64,000 bases of DNA. Origin: Incurvaria masculella. Lineage: Eukaryota > Arthropoda > Insecta > Lepidoptera > Incurvariidae. Shown here one piece after another: positions 53,621 through 64,000 of the stretch (the stretch's first letter is position 1; each line of letters begins with the position of its first letter). Location of the stretch: positions 7,073,001 to 7,137,000 of the forward strand of contig OX335660.1 of NCBI GenBank assembly GCA_946894095.1, given 5' to 3'. A program made the translations under genes and the position numbers. A model generated the notes under the pieces. It was not told the DNA's origin, made no database searches, and was given only the letters and a program-made list of their open reading frames with translations.

Positions 53621-54072
53621 ACCGGCTCAGAAAATCATATGTGGAATATGTGAAATATTTACTTTGCATACAAATGTTATTAGATTTCTGCATCACAATA
53701 ATTCAGATTAGATTACTTATTTATTCAGAACTAGCTGAGGTTCTGTTTTAATCTGGCCATTTACCCGAGTTGAGCCCGGAAAAAAATAATCAGAATCCTT
53801 CACATTCGTGTTATTATAACAGTCAGTTTAGAAAATTCTGGATCTCGACCACAGCGCTACCTAATGGGTGCAACTATAGCTAAAAGCTATCCAGGTCACC
53901 TAAATGTAAAAAAACTCATCAAAATCGGTTAAGCCGCTTAGGATGATAATAATTACGAACACAGGTATACCAGATTTTTATATATAAATATAAGATTTCA
54001 TTATGTTAGCCAATAGTTTGCTTCCCACCTACATATCAATTTCTTTCTGAGCAGTCATATGAACCACTAGCT

Positions 54073-54955
54073 GCGGTACCCGGCTCCGCTCGGGTTAGTG
54101 TCGGCTAAATTATCTCATGGATAAAAAGTAGCCCACATGACAGGTCCAAAATAGGGTCAAACTGGTCCAGGACAATGTATCCATGTACCAAATTTAATCA
54201 AGATCGTTCGAGCCGAAATAGCATGATTGAATGAGAAACATCCAATAATTCCCATTTAGAGCTTCGTTGACGTTTGGTGGCTATTTAAAAAAAAACATTT
54301 GCCGCGAGAACCTTTCTGCACTTTCACTGCTACATTGCTTACCTAGTAAGTAACGTGTAACGTAGGTAAGTTTTGCGTGGACTCCAACCCACAGCCAGCC
54401 TCAACATCGAAAACAGTAACCCATCTCGAACCTGACTGCTCCCAGAGATGCTATACATTGATAAAATACGCACATAAATCAGGTAAGTGGTTCGCATGTT
54501 ATAAGACTTTAAGACTCACTACTTACCCTTCTGGTAATGAAGCGTTATATTATGTAATCTATAAGTTTTTAGTAGAATCAGGCTAGACGTAGGTAGATAC
54601 AATGCACATCTAAGTTTTACAAATCGCTAGTGCCTTGAAAATTCGCCAAACGGACACCAAACAGTCACGACGTCTGCCCTCCCCCCGCCGCCGCTCCCCG
54701 CCACCGCCCCCGGCTCCTCTCCCCCTAGTGTGAAGTAGCGCTACCGGCATCGCTTTCGCAGCCCCGTGAAAGTTCTAAAGCCCATGGGCACATAAATTGT
54801 AGCCTATGTGTTATTCTGATGTATAAGCTATATTATTGTAAAGTTTCATTAAAATACATTCGGTACTTTTTACGTGAAAGAGTAACAAACATCCATCCAT
54901 CCATCCATCCATCCATCCATCCATCCATCCATTATTACAAACTTTCCCCTTTATA
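54073..54955 (-). repeat. dispersed repeat R1, copy 2
   Basis: Reverse complement of 20270-21386 minus the 246-bp insertion: 'ggtacccggctccgctcggg' at the left to a (ATCC)10 run at 54893-54932 at the right. The C-rich stretch near 54678-54725 mirrors the G-rich one of copy 1. The microsatellite is longer here than in copy 1. Confidence 0.75.
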
Positions 54956-55590
54956 TTATTTATTAGATTGTAAAGAAGTTTGGCAACGAAATTGCCAGTT
55001 TTTCTTCGCCACAAGTAATCAAACCGGAAAAAACAAAATGTCGATGAATACGAGTGTGTACAACTAGGAAATGAAGAAATGGAAAGATAACATTCGTAGT
55101 GAAAATAAAAACTTTAAAAATACTTACAAAAGTACTAACATTAAGCTGAGGCACTTTTAGAAACTTCTGCGTTATTACTATTACTCTAAAGTGTCCCAGC
55201 CTAACATTTTGTGCTCTAGTGGGAATTTCGTCAATTCGTAGACATTTTATCTCACGTAAGGCTTTCCAAGACTTCCCCCTGTGAGAAAACATAAAACTTC
55301 CTCCCAAAGAGTGTTACGTAATCAGTGAGCAGCCCCCAAGGAGGTTGCAGCCTTTTATCGCATGGTTGAGCGGGCAGGAGCAGGACGCTGCAGGAGTGGA
55401 GGCGATGCGCTCTATTAGCCTTTATAGCTCCCAGGACGTTCCCATCGACACTATACAGGCTGTTCATTCAGGGCAAATGAGACTTAGGAAAAATGTACTA
55501 ACTTTTCATTTTGTCTAGTTAAGGACAAATTCGGTAATGCTGACATAAACATATTTCTTTATTTTTTTATAATATTTATATTAAATTAAC
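54956..55590. other. intergenic, no gene seen
   Basis: Minus-strand frames at 54963-55467 have no domain. Confidence 0.3.
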
Positions 55591-55845
55591 TGAGGTACCC
55601 GGCTTCGCTCGGGTCAATGTCGTTTCGGACTGATGTCGGGTTGACCTAACATTTAATGTTAGATGAGTTCCCCTTATAATCCTTTTCCCTTTTTGTTTTT
55701 TTTTTGTCGAATTTTCGTCACTAAAAGTAGCCTATGTCCTTTCTCAAGGTCCAGACTCTCTCTATACAAAATTTCATCAAAATTAATTTAGCAGTTTAGG
55801 TGTGAAAACCTAACAGACGGACAGAGTTACTTCGAATTTATAATA
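55591..55845. mobile_element. RTE-type retroposon end fragment
   Basis: 'gaggtacccggcttcgctcg', 'aaaagtagcctatgtccttt', 'acaaaatttcatcaaaatta' and 'gacggacagagttacttcga' occur in this order at ends of lepidopteran RTE-like retroposons. Mariner copy 2 is inserted at its far end. Confidence 0.45.
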
Positions 55846-57128
55846 TAGGTTGGGGAAAAAGTTTCTTCGCATTTTTTAAGAAAATTCAAAACATTTTTTA
55901 ATATGGTTTATTTACATTTAACTAAAGTATGTAGGTACCATTTTGTTCGATAACTTTTTGCCATCTTGTAGGTAGGGACATGATCCCATTGCTATAGAAA
56001 TATTGGGACTTCTGATCAATATACCGCGACAAGTGGTTTTGGCAGTCCTCTCGTGATGTTAACCTGACACTGCCTAAAGAATTCTGAAGAGACCTAAACA
56101 GGTGGAAATCTGAAGGTGCAAGGTCAGGACTATACGGCGGATGCATTAACACCTCCCAGCCAAACTCTCTTAGTTTTTGCTGAGTGGCTAAAGATGTGTG
56201 AGGTCTAGCGTTATCATGATGAAAAACCACACCCCTTCTGTTGATTAATTCCGGCCGCTTTCTCTCAACTTCTTGCTTTAATCTCATCAGTTGTTCGCAG
56301 TAGAGTTCAGAATCGATGGTCCTGCCTGGTGGTAACAGCTCATAATGAATAATGCCCTTCCAATCCCACCACACACACAGCATCACCTTGTTGCGAGTTA
56401 ACCCGGGTTTCGCCACAGTCTGTGAAGCTTGACCGGCCTTTGACCACGACCTTTTTCGCACGTTCTTGTCGTACGTGATCCACTTTTCATCACCAGTTAT
56501 CAGCTTCTTCAAAAATGGTTCGGTTTCATTACGTCGTAATAAAGAATCACAAATGAGTACACGGTTCATTAGGTTTCTTTCAGTGAGCTCGTGAGGTGCC
56601 CAAATATCGAGCTTTTTTGTGTACCCAGTTTTTTTCAAATGCGCCAAAACTGTTTTGTGGTCAATTCCTAGTTCTTCAGCTACGTCGTAACTACTGATAT
56701 GCCGATCTTGCTCCACTTTTTCAAAAATGGCATCCATTTTATCCGTAATAGGGCGACCAGAGCGACGTGCATCTTTGACATCAAAATTTCCGGATTGAAA
56801 ACGCTTAAACCAAATTTGTGCTACTCTCACAGACACTGCACTAGGTCCATAAACATCGCAAATTTTTTTCGCGGCTTGCGTTGCATTTTTACCTTTTTTG
56901 TAGTAAAATTTTAAAATTTATCGAATTTCTTCATTAGATTCACTCATTTTGACAGTACGAAAAACAAATGAGAATCACACATTTTCCTAATTTGAATTTG
57001 GAATTATGTTCTTTAAAATTTAAACTTTCAATGATACCAAAACCTGCCAGATACAAATAGTATAGCCAAAGAGATTTTATTACAAGTTCATACATACTAT
57101 AATGCGAAAAGACTTTTTCCCCGACCTA
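55846..57128 (-). mobile_element. mariner transposon, copy 2, uninterrupted
   Basis: 1283 bp between inverted ends TAGGTTGGGGAAAAAG and '...ctttttccccgaccta' (about 28 bp, a few mismatches). Non-coding ends and the gene match copy 1 almost base for base. The short branch between copies suggests recent activity. Confidence 0.92.
55922..56947 (-). pseudogene. mariner transposase, nearly intact, stop at codon 10
   Basis: A transposase that cuts and pastes the element at TA sites. From the ATG at 56947 the frame would be 341 residues, the usual mariner length, but codon 10 is TAA, so only 304 codons from about 56836 are shown as open. The order is: N-terminal helix-turn-helix (VAQIWFKRFQSGNFDVKD; RRSGRP linker; SSYDVAEELGIDHKTVLAHL), then WAPHEL (usually WVPHEL), then the catalytic triad: D in GDEKWITYD, D in HHDNARPH and D in YSPDLAPSDFHLF. 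The last two are separated by 34 residues, the mariner DD34D signature. Minus the early stop and possibly the V-to-A change it looks complete. Confidence 0.92.
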
Positions 57129-58346
57129 TTATTAGCATAAATTATTTTTTTCTGTGACCTGAAAAATTGTAAAAATAAAAATGGTACAGATAGCTTAAGA
57201 ACAAATAAGAATTGAAAATGAATCTTCCAAGGGCTGTGGAGACGGGGTTGGATCTGTGCCTACCTGAAAAATATATTTATTCACTTTAAAAAGTAGACTT
57301 TACGCATCAAAAATGTAAATTTCGCTTGCCTGAAAACGATTTTGACCCGCAAAAATAAAAATAAATTATAGAGTCTACATTTCAGTCGCTGAGATATTAC
57401 GCCTTGGCGTCTTCTTGGCTTCCGGTTCAAACCTCACTGTCGACCCGAGGTAGCAGCAGTCATCGGATAGGTGTCACACGACACCTCCAGTGCACTGCGA
57501 TCCGTTTCTGATGGCATCCGCTGCTTGATCGGTTATTGATTTATTATTCGCTTCTTGCGCGAATGGTTGCTTTATTTTTGTTGTTCTGGATGCATGTGAG
57601 AAAACCGCAGAACCAAGACCACAAATACAACTTAAAATGATGCAATGAAATACAATGATCCTCATTTGGCCCAGGACAACCGAAAAACGAAGAGACGACG
57701 ACTGTTGGAGTAACCGTGTCCTGCACTGACGGCCGTGGACAGGATAACGGAGTGCGGGAAGACAACCCGCCATCAAGTGCGTCGGCGGAAAGCAGTGGTC
57801 CCGTACCGCTGAGGGCCGGGAGGACTGGAGGAAAGTTGGTAAGGCGTATGTCCAGCAGTATACGCAAACAGGCTGACTGACTGACTGACATACGTTCTAT
57901 GTTTATTTATTTACTTATTTGAAAAGTTTGGCACTTTGTAACAGATTCATAACGTGGGATTCATATCGTGTTTTAGGCCAGGCTCGTCTCGCAGAGGAGT
58001 GAAACAATTCTGCAGTACAGTCGTTTACTTACAAATGTATATACTGAAAAAAAAATACGGTCGAATAGAGAGCCTCCTCCTTTTTTGAAGTCGGATCATT
58101 CCGAAGTGTTCTTAGCTGTATGTTTGACGTCTATATGACTATTATGTAGTATATTGGGGCAGAGTTATTCGTGCTCTGTAGCCACAGAATACGCCGCCAT
58201 GTAGACGTTAGTACATTAGATCCTAGCACAATCCAAGCATCGCCGTCGCACGCGAATGTGCTCCCGAAATCCGTTCGTCAAGGTTAATTCCCAGTTCCCA
58301 CAAACACAAACCCACCAAAACTATATATTTTTTCGTATGGCATGTA
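57129..58346. other. unassigned; short repeat 57265-57325
   Basis: 57265-57325 ('ttattcactttaaaaagtag') recurs at 58810-58872. 57700-57900 is GC-richer and ends 'ctgactgactgactgaca'; its translations (KLVRRMSSSIRKQ on the plus strand) may be a retroposon scrap but were not assigned. Confidence 0.35.
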
Positions 58347-58528
58347 CAGTCGCATTCAAAAGTCCAGTAGCAAATTCCAACGCAATTGCTATTTAGCGCT
58401 CGCATCGCGCTTCACCTCAGCGCAATGCGAGCGCTTTATATAGGAATCGCTCTGCGATGTGCTCCTGTGGGTCTCATGAGATTAGAGATTTCATGAGTAG
58501 AGACCCTCTGGACTTTTGAATGCGACCG
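58347..58528. mobile_element. Tc1/mariner-type MITE, 182 bp
   Basis: Ends CAGTCGCATTCAAAAGTCCA and the near-exact reverse complement, flanked by TA on both sides (58345-58346 and 58529-58530). The interior has a second palindrome ('gcgctcgcat...atgcgagcgc'). TA duplication points to Tc1/mariner mobilisation. A broken relative is near 28575. Confidence 0.75.
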
Positions 58529-58530
58529 TA

Positions 58531-59687
58531 CGTTTAAGGCTCCATATGACGCTAACCTTCAATATTTTGTGTTTATTTTTATTTTATCTCAGCGTCGGTT
58601 AAGAATATACACCGGCAGAAAAATCGAAATATCAAAGTTTCATGTCATGACCGTAAAACGGTTTTAATTAGTTGTTTACATTCTTTAAAAAAAAACTAAC
58701 ACCTATTTACGAGGTTTTACTAGGTTTTCAAGCCAGAGCTTGGAGACTAAAAAATATTTAGACAATTTTATTTTTTGTGGTACAAGATCATATATTTATT
58801 TAGTGAATTATCGTGAAACATATATTAATTCACTTTAGAAAGTAGACTTTAAAGGTCAAAAACTAAATTTCGCCTCGAGATAGCCATTATCGTATGTTTG
58901 CTGAACGCTGCAGTCAGTTGGAGCCTTAGCTTCGGTTGGTAGTTTTATAACATTGGCAGCAGCGGGTCTCATAGTAGGCGCACCGGGAGGCACATCTCGT
59001 TCCCTTTCTGATCTGCTGTGCTGATGTTAATTCTTTACATAAATTAAAAATAAAACACAACTTCGTAACGAATCAGATTAAAATCTGCAAATTGGTCCAT
59101 CACATGTTGTGTCAAAATTAAGATATAACCTGCTGAGGTGTCTACACGTTCGAATACTTTGCGGAAACGACCAATTTTTGGTGTCTCGTCCGATAAAATC
59201 AGACAGGAGTTGAATCTCATAAAATTAACCACCGAAATGTTTTATGCAAATGCTATTCGATGATAATAGGTTTCGTGTGCTACTTCGAGTGAAGATAGCA
59301 TGTTCAGTGTGCAATTTGGCAATATTTAATTGTAATACTGTTTGGCGGGTTTAGACATTAGCACTTCTGAAGTGTTTAATTTAAATGTAAGTACATATAT
59401 GTTGCTGTGCTATCGGGGTGTTTGAGCTAATTAAGTTTTATGTAAAATATACTTTGGTCTTCTATTCGTTTTTTTTTAAGAAAAACTGGCATGGATGGCT
59501 GTGCCGAGGGACCAAAGGTGCTCAGGCGCTCTCCTAGGAAAAGGAGAATGAAATCACGAAAGATTACAATGTAAAGGAGGTGTGCAACCGGAGCTCCAGG
59601 ACTCTTTGGGCTTAAAACCAATATGATTATGAGAGTGTTCGAACCTATCGATAATTGTTTATTATTGTTAGATTTTTGAAATATTAC
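58531..59687. other. unassigned; short repeat 58810-58872
   Basis: Partner of 57265-57325. 59470-59640 holds 'catggatggctgtgccgagg', SINE-like in style but not matched. Otherwise nothing recognised. Confidence 0.3.
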
Positions 59688-59762
59688 CTTTTTCGATAGC
59701 ACTCCTGCGAACATCGCACAAATTAAAAAATAACGACCAAGTTCGTACACGGAAGACGACAT
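59688..59762 (-). CDS. candidate first exon with hydrophobic leader
   Basis: From the ATG at 59762 (minus), 25 codons (MSSSVYELGRYFLICAMFAG, then VLSKK) end in phase 0 at a donor, AAAAAG|GTAATA (GT at 59687). YFLICAMFAGVL could be a signal peptide or membrane anchor. A one-codon upstream frame (ATG GCG TAA) precedes it. The frame stays open past the donor to 59427, but the later residues do not look like a continuing protein. Not identified. Confidence 0.35.
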
Positions 59763-60158
59763 TACGCCATGTTTGAGTGGCTACACCTCACATTGAATAT
59801 TCCTCAGTATTACTCTTGGTATTGAAATACCAAGGCCCTGAAATATTGACACGATTTTTAATAAATAATGTTCGTTATATAATATTATGGTATACATTAT
59901 TACAATTCGATTCAACTTTTTCTTATTTTTTTTATTTAATACATTTTACCATTATTATTACATTAACAAATACCTTCCAATATCGAGTTTGTCTCAGTTA
60001 TGGCAATAATAACGCTGACAGCGTAGCTATTTATTGTATTCTGTGACATGACACAGCTGACTTGCGCCGCCTCCGTTTCGTTTTGTTTGTTGCGGCCGGT
60101 ATATTGTGATGTGGGGATATGGCCGTCTCCATGTGCTTTAAAATCAGTTCATTAGAAT
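59763..60158. other. intergenic; possible shared promoter region
   Basis: AT-rich centre; near 60060-60130 a GC-richer patch ('cttgcgccgcctccgtttcg'). 'aaatcagttc' at 60141-60150 is an initiator match (A+1 about 60146). The two exon candidates that flank this stretch face away from each other. Confidence 0.35.
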
Positions 60159-60270
60159 ATGGCTGCTGTACGGTGTGTTAACAGTGGAGGTACAGTAACT
60201 CGGCTCCGAAGAAACTTGTTGAACAATGCCGTATTAGGTGTGTGGATTCCTTCCAGCGACTGTATTTGAG
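60159..60270 (+). CDS. candidate 5' exon, reading frame ambiguous
   Basis: 13 bases after the initiator match an ATG opens 36 codons (MAAVRCVNSGGTVTRLRRNL, then LNNAVLGVWIPSSDCI) and stops at TGA just before a consensus donor GAG|GTAAGA (GT at 60271). Either the exon is 5' UTR with a small upstream frame, or splicing uses the weaker GGAG|GTACAG near 60189 after MAAVRCVNSG. No ortholog recognised. Confidence 0.3.
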
Positions 60271-60879
60271 GTAAGAACCAATTATTTCACATACCAGAGA
60301 CACCCTCAAGCTTACTAATTGATCAAACTACGCTATGTAAGCACATCTAGTTCCTATTGAAGGTTAACAAACAATAAAAAAACAATCGGCACGGCTAGGT
60401 CCACTTTGCTCAGATAACGTGCCCGCTTTATCGCTGCCCGACCGAGCGGAGCAGCGAAATATTCATCAATGTCACTCTAATTACATTGTGATTCGTAACA
60501 ACTTAGCGGACGCCGTAGTCTGGGTTTTACGTTATCTACATGCCGGGTTTACCAGACTTATTGGACTAGGTTCAAATAGCTTCATGGTTATTATTGCTGA
60601 ATACAAACTAGATCTAAATGCCGGCTGGACCTGTTGCTCAATTAGTTGCGCTAGGTGCGTTAAAGTCCGTTAGCCACGTATACGCTTCATAAGCAAGCTT
60701 GAACGTGTCCTCGGCGTGTATTCTTGTCATTCAGTCATTGCGGATTCAGTAGAGTTAACAGTAATGTCAAAGTAAATTCTTCTTCTGTTAACTCTACTGA
60801 ATCGACTGAATGCCAAGAATACACGTCCTGGGCGCTGACACAATACCTATTTCTCCTGTTGTATCATTTAAATCTTAAC
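60271..60879. other. unassigned; foldback 60712-60832
   Basis: 60712-60832 has inverted arms of about 50 bp: 'gcgtgtattcttgtcattca' with 'gattcagtagagttaacag' at the left and the mirror at the right ('ctgttaactctactgaatcg', 'ctgaatgccaagaatacacg'). It lies immediately before the 3' end of the LINE. Confidence 0.55.
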
Positions 60880-63095
60880 TAATAATAATAATAATAATAA
60901 TAATAAAATTCTTTATTGTACACCATTATAAACAGTTTACAAAAGGCGGGCCTAATGCCAAAAGGCATTCTCTTCCTACCTACCCTTGGGATGTAGGAAA
61001 GGTGCAAGGCGGCAGACAAAAAAGGATAAAAGAAGTAAGATTTTTTATCAATAAAGATATATATATATATATACTCAACAAGAATAAATATACTTACATT
61101 CTAATACTAATACATACAGATACATATAGTACATAGCTTATAATATATATTTAATTTAAATATATACCAATATTTGTGTATATACATTTATTCTTATATG
61201 AACCTTTTTTTTGTAACAGAGAGCGAGCAAGAACTTATATAAATGATAAAGTTTAAATATAATTTAAATAATAGGACTTCAGACGTTTTTTGAAAATATA
61301 TACATTGGAAGAGGACCGAATTTCTAGGGGAAGCTGATTCCAAAGACGAGATGCGTTTACAGAAAAAGAGTCACTATAATAAGTGCTGCGATGTGTAGGA
61401 ATTGCTAACAGTAAGGTATCAGCAGACCTAAGTGGAACACCATGTGAGGATAGGAATTTGAAGCGATCCTGCAGGTAACTCGGAGCAGCAGGGTTATTCA
61501 GTGTGCTGTAAAGAAGTGATAGGGTGTGAACATTTCTGCGCTTTCTAATGTCAAGCCACTGGAGTCGATTACGGAATTCGGAAATATGATCAAACTTACG
61601 CAAGCCAAAAATATATCGAATGCATAAGTTAAGGAGGCGGTCAAGTTTGTTAAGGAGATCTTCATGAAGATCTAGGTAGCAGATATCAGCATAATCAAAT
61701 AACGGGAGTAAAAGGGATTGTGCTAACGTAGTTTTGGTGCCAACGGAAATGAAATTTTGCAATCGCTTTAGAGAGTGCATGCTACCCATAAGTTTTCGAC
61801 TGACTTCGCAGACCTGTGTGTTCCATGATAGTGTCTCGTCAATCCATAGACCCAGATTTTTTACACTCGTACTGTACGGGACTGCAACACCATCAAACAC
61901 AACTGGAGGTAAAGTTGACTTGTCGAGTTTGGCCAACTGCTTACTAGACCCTATGATGATTGTCTGAGTTTTAGCCGGGTTAATTAAAAGGCCAAACCGA
62001 ACAGCCCAGTCTAGTGCAGAATCAAGATCGATATTCATAAGTGCAACCGCTGTGTGAACATCATTGTAATGGAATTGTCGATAAAGCTGCAAGTCATCGG
62101 CATAAAGATGGTAAGAGCACATAAATGGGACAACAATACTATTGATAAAGATGGAAAATAACAAGGGAGAAAGTACGCCACCTTGTGGGACGCCAGCGGT
62201 GAGGTCAGTCCATAAGGAGTAGACGTTGTCTACACAGACGCATTGCTGGCGACCACGTAGGTAAGAAGAGAACCAATCCAGAGCCGACTGTGAAATATTA
62301 AGAGAATACAGAATTGCAATTAAGATGTCAAAATCGACCGAATTGAATGCACTACTAAAGTCAAGTAATACAAGGAGAGTTAACTGACGGGCATCCATAG
62401 CTAGACGAATGTCGTCAGTGATTTTTACAAGAGCGGTAGTAGTGCTGTGGCAGGGACGAAAACCGGATTGAAATGGGCTGAGGATGTTACAGGAGGACAG
62501 AAAATGGCATAGCTGTGAGTGAACAATACGTTCAAGAACTTTGGATAGAAACGGAAGAATGGAGATTGGTCGATAATGCTTAGGGTCAGTGGGATTATTA
62601 ACTTTAGGTAGAGGTACTACGTAGGCCTTCTTCCAAGAGTCAGGAAAACACGCCGATTTTAAAGAATAATTTAGTATGTGAGAAATAATTGGGAGGATGC
62701 TGTCTAAAATCGGCACAAATAGCTCTCGACCCAAGTTGTCAGGTCCTACGGCCTTACTTTTAATAGATAGAATAATCTTTTTTATTTCACAGTCAGCTAC
62801 AGGGGTGAAGACAAATTTATTAGAGTTAGGAAGTAAGACTGAATGAAGCTGACGTATAGTGTTAGATTTGATGGCAGGAATCATTGTGACGGGAGAGCAA
62901 GAAAAATGCAGGTTTAAGCCGTCAAGGTCAATCGTATGATTTCCCTCGGTCACGCTTTTACCAACCCCGAGTGTGCGAAGAAATCTCCACATATCATTGA
63001 GAGAACAGTTATCAATAGACTCGTTAATGTGACGGCGCTTGGCATTCCTACACATCTGATTACACCGATTCCTTACACCGAATAATAATATGTTA
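60880..63095 (-). mobile_element. CR1/Jockey-type LINE, 5'-truncated
   Basis: Minus orientation. The 3' end is an (ATT)n-type run (AATAAT repeat on the plus strand, 60880-60906) preceded by a short 3' UTR with 'ttattgtacaccattataaa' and 'gggcctaatgccaaaaggca'. The coding part covers reverse transcriptase and the C-terminal region; the endonuclease domain and ORF1 are absent, as usual after incomplete target-primed reverse transcription. An in-frame stop near 63105 marks where homology ends. Confidence 0.85.
61253..63055 (-). CDS. reverse transcriptase of a 5'-truncated LINE
   Basis: 600 codons without a stop, more than expected of an old copy. It copies LINE RNA into DNA at the insertion site. 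Motifs in order: PLPKVNNPTDPKHYRPIS (about 149-166), LSPFQSGFRPCHSTT (192-206), LLDFSSAFNSVD with the first catalytic Asp (230-241), GVPQGGVLSPLLF (288-300), YADD with the last two catalytic Asp (318-321) and LLINPAKTQ (356-364). The C-terminal 200 residues (LLLPLFDYADICYLDL, RRNVHTLSLLYSTL, SRLWNQLPLEIR) are typical of CR1/Jockey-group proteins. The frame is open for about 13 codons above the first ATG, so that Met is internal. The missing endonuclease makes it non-autonomous. Confidence 0.88.
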   Translation of the reverse strand: MCRNAKRRHINESIDNCSLNDMWRFLRTLGVGKSVTEGNHTIDLDGLNLHFSCSPVTMIPAIKSNTIRQLHSVLLPNSNKFVFTPVADCEIKKIILSIKSKAVGPDNLGRELFVPILDSILPIISHILNYSLKSACFPDSWKKAYVVPLPKVNNPTDPKHYRPISILPFLSKVLERIVHSQLCHFLSSCNILSPFQSGFRPCHSTTTALVKITDDIRLAMDARQLTLLVLLDFSSAFNSVDFDILIAILYSLNISQSALDWFSSYLRGRQQCVCVDNVYSLWTDLTAGVPQGGVLSPLLFSIFINSIVVPFMCSYHLYADDLQLYRQFHYNDVHTAVALMNIDLDSALDWAVRFGLLINPAKTQTIIIGSSKQLAKLDKSTLPPVVFDGVAVPYSTSVKNLGLWIDETLSWNTQVCEVSRKLMGSMHSLKRLQNFISVGTKTTLAQSLLLPLFDYADICYLDLHEDLLNKLDRLLNLCIRYIFGLRKFDHISEFRNRLQWLDIRKRRNVHTLSLLYSTLNNPAAPSYLQDRFKFLSSHGVPLRSADTLLLAIPTHRSTYYSDSFSVNASRLWNQLPLEIRSSSNVYIFKKRLKSYYLNYI

Positions 63096-63854
63096 GATAA
63101 TTACCTAACCTACTCCAGCAATTCTACTTCTATCAAATAATAGCTTCAATAACTCTGGTTTTGTTTTTCAGAATGATGCTGTCTGCCATCAATGTTTTCT
63201 CATCCTGGATGCCATTCCTGAAAATTCGCCTCGGTTGTGGTGTTCGTCCATGATATTCCTCGATTGAGTAACTATGTATACTTTTCACTTGCTATATTTG
63301 TTTCCTCGAGTCTATTATCCACCCATGCAACCCTTTTTTGCCGTTTACCTAAATTATTAACCCGAATATTTTGGTGACAACCTACAAACATATAATTATG
63401 GGTAGCAATTCCAAAATGACAATTTTGTTATTGAACGTTGATTTCAGCTAGCGAGCAAATTAAAATTTATTGTGAAATAATTTATCCTGTTCTCAGGTGG
63501 TGTGGAGTGTTTGCGGAAGTTCAATCAAGAAGTGAAGGCACGTTGACATGCAGAAAGATTTGGGATGCAAGGTGCGAGGAGAGGATCTCCGCCTCCTGCG
63601 CCTCCGGCTCCAGCTCCGCCTCATTGTGATCTAGTACAACCCATAGTCATTTAAGTAAATGCAAACACCCATATTTTATTTAAAACTTACTCCGATAAAA
63701 AAAGGATGAACAAATTATAAACATAACCGTTCTAGCTATTATCAATTCAGTCAACTAGATTGGGGTAGTTTGTATGTGTAAAAAAAAGTGATGATAACAC
63801 CCGTATGTCCTAAACTTAGCAAACATTTCACTGCATAGCAGCCTACATGCGTAG
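63096..63854. other. intergenic, no gene seen
   Basis: AT-rich; the frame at 63438-63629 shows no domain. Confidence 0.3.
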
Positions 63855-64000
63855 GCCTCGTATTCAGAGAGAACCTGTCAAAACTTATTACGAGATTAGC
63901 ACCGGACTAACCATACAAAAACTGGTTTAATCCGACCTTAATATGCGTATTAAAGTTAGGTCTATGTCAAAGATATAAATGTCGCATACTTCCATGCACA
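63855..64000. repeat. inverted-repeat element (GTATTCAGAGA family), copy 2, cut by window end
   Basis: 'cgtattcagagagaacctgt' followed by 'caaaacttattacgagatta' matches 585-675. The right inverted end lies beyond the window. Confidence 0.55.

Noticed and set aside
53272..53751. 159-codon plus-strand frame
   Set aside because: Runs through a MITE whose other copies have stops in this frame; incidental.

Overview
This window looks like gene-poor, AT-rich nuclear DNA from a moth or butterfly (Lepidoptera). The evidence is two near-identical mariner elements, a CR1/Jockey-type LINE tail, many copies of lepidopteran-style SINEs and short foldback elements, a TTAGG telomere-type run, and eukaryotic splice signals next to the only convincing host coding blocks. 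Nothing bacterial or viral was recognised. The assignment rests on repeat style and domain content, because no database search was possible.

Host genes. (1) 11286-11742 (minus) is the first coding exon of a CIP/KIP cyclin-dependent kinase inhibitor (dacapo/p27 type), ending in a clean splice donor. (2) 32821-35139/35172 (minus) is a very large exon of a CCCH zinc-finger protein with a Ser/Asn-rich N-terminal half and a helical C-terminal half. A consensus donor and a possible four-codon last exon follow it. (3) Five short ATG-to-donor blocks may be first exons of genes whose other exons are not recognisable here: 12967-13081 (minus), 17570-17616 (plus), 47737-47800 (plus, signal peptide), 59688-59762 (minus, hydrophobic leader) and 60159-60270 (plus, ambiguous). 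The block at 12967-13081 lies beside a promoter-like cluster with two CCAAT boxes, an E2F site and an arthropod initiator.

Mobile DNA fills most of the rest. Mariner copy 1 (40387-43400) is split by a 1721-bp P-like element with 22-bp terminal repeats and a perfect 8-bp target duplication. Mariner copy 2 (55846-57128) is uninterrupted. The two copies carry different disabling lesions. A 5'-truncated LINE with an intact reverse transcriptase lies at 60880-63095 (minus). Smaller families include a tRNA-headed SINE (A) and a related SINE (B) whose head derives from 5S rRNA, a TTAA-flanked 530-bp element, a hAT-like element, a 377-bp element with 3-bp target duplications, a 'GTTCCG' element carrying GGAC/GTCC microsatellites (12 copies), a CRE-rich foldback element (four units, three in a row) and several long-inverted-repeat elements. 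Two long dispersed repeats pair the two ends of the window in inverted orientation (20.3-21.4 kb with 54.1-54.95 kb; 3.87-4.42 kb with 52.4-52.8 kb). A 180-bp tandem repeat lies at about 37.4-38.5 kb and has itself been invaded twice.

The layout is therefore islands of host exon sequence in a sea of nested transposons. The nesting gives relative ages: P-like into mariner; TTAA element into the hAT-like element and into a foldback; GTTCCG element into a TTAA element; the 377-bp element into a GTTCCG element and into the satellite; SINE-A into SINE-B. No self-contained novel multi-gene system was found. The most unusual items are the SINE families that share a body but carry different RNA polymerase III heads, the P-in-mariner nest, the 377-bp element and the large CCCH exon.
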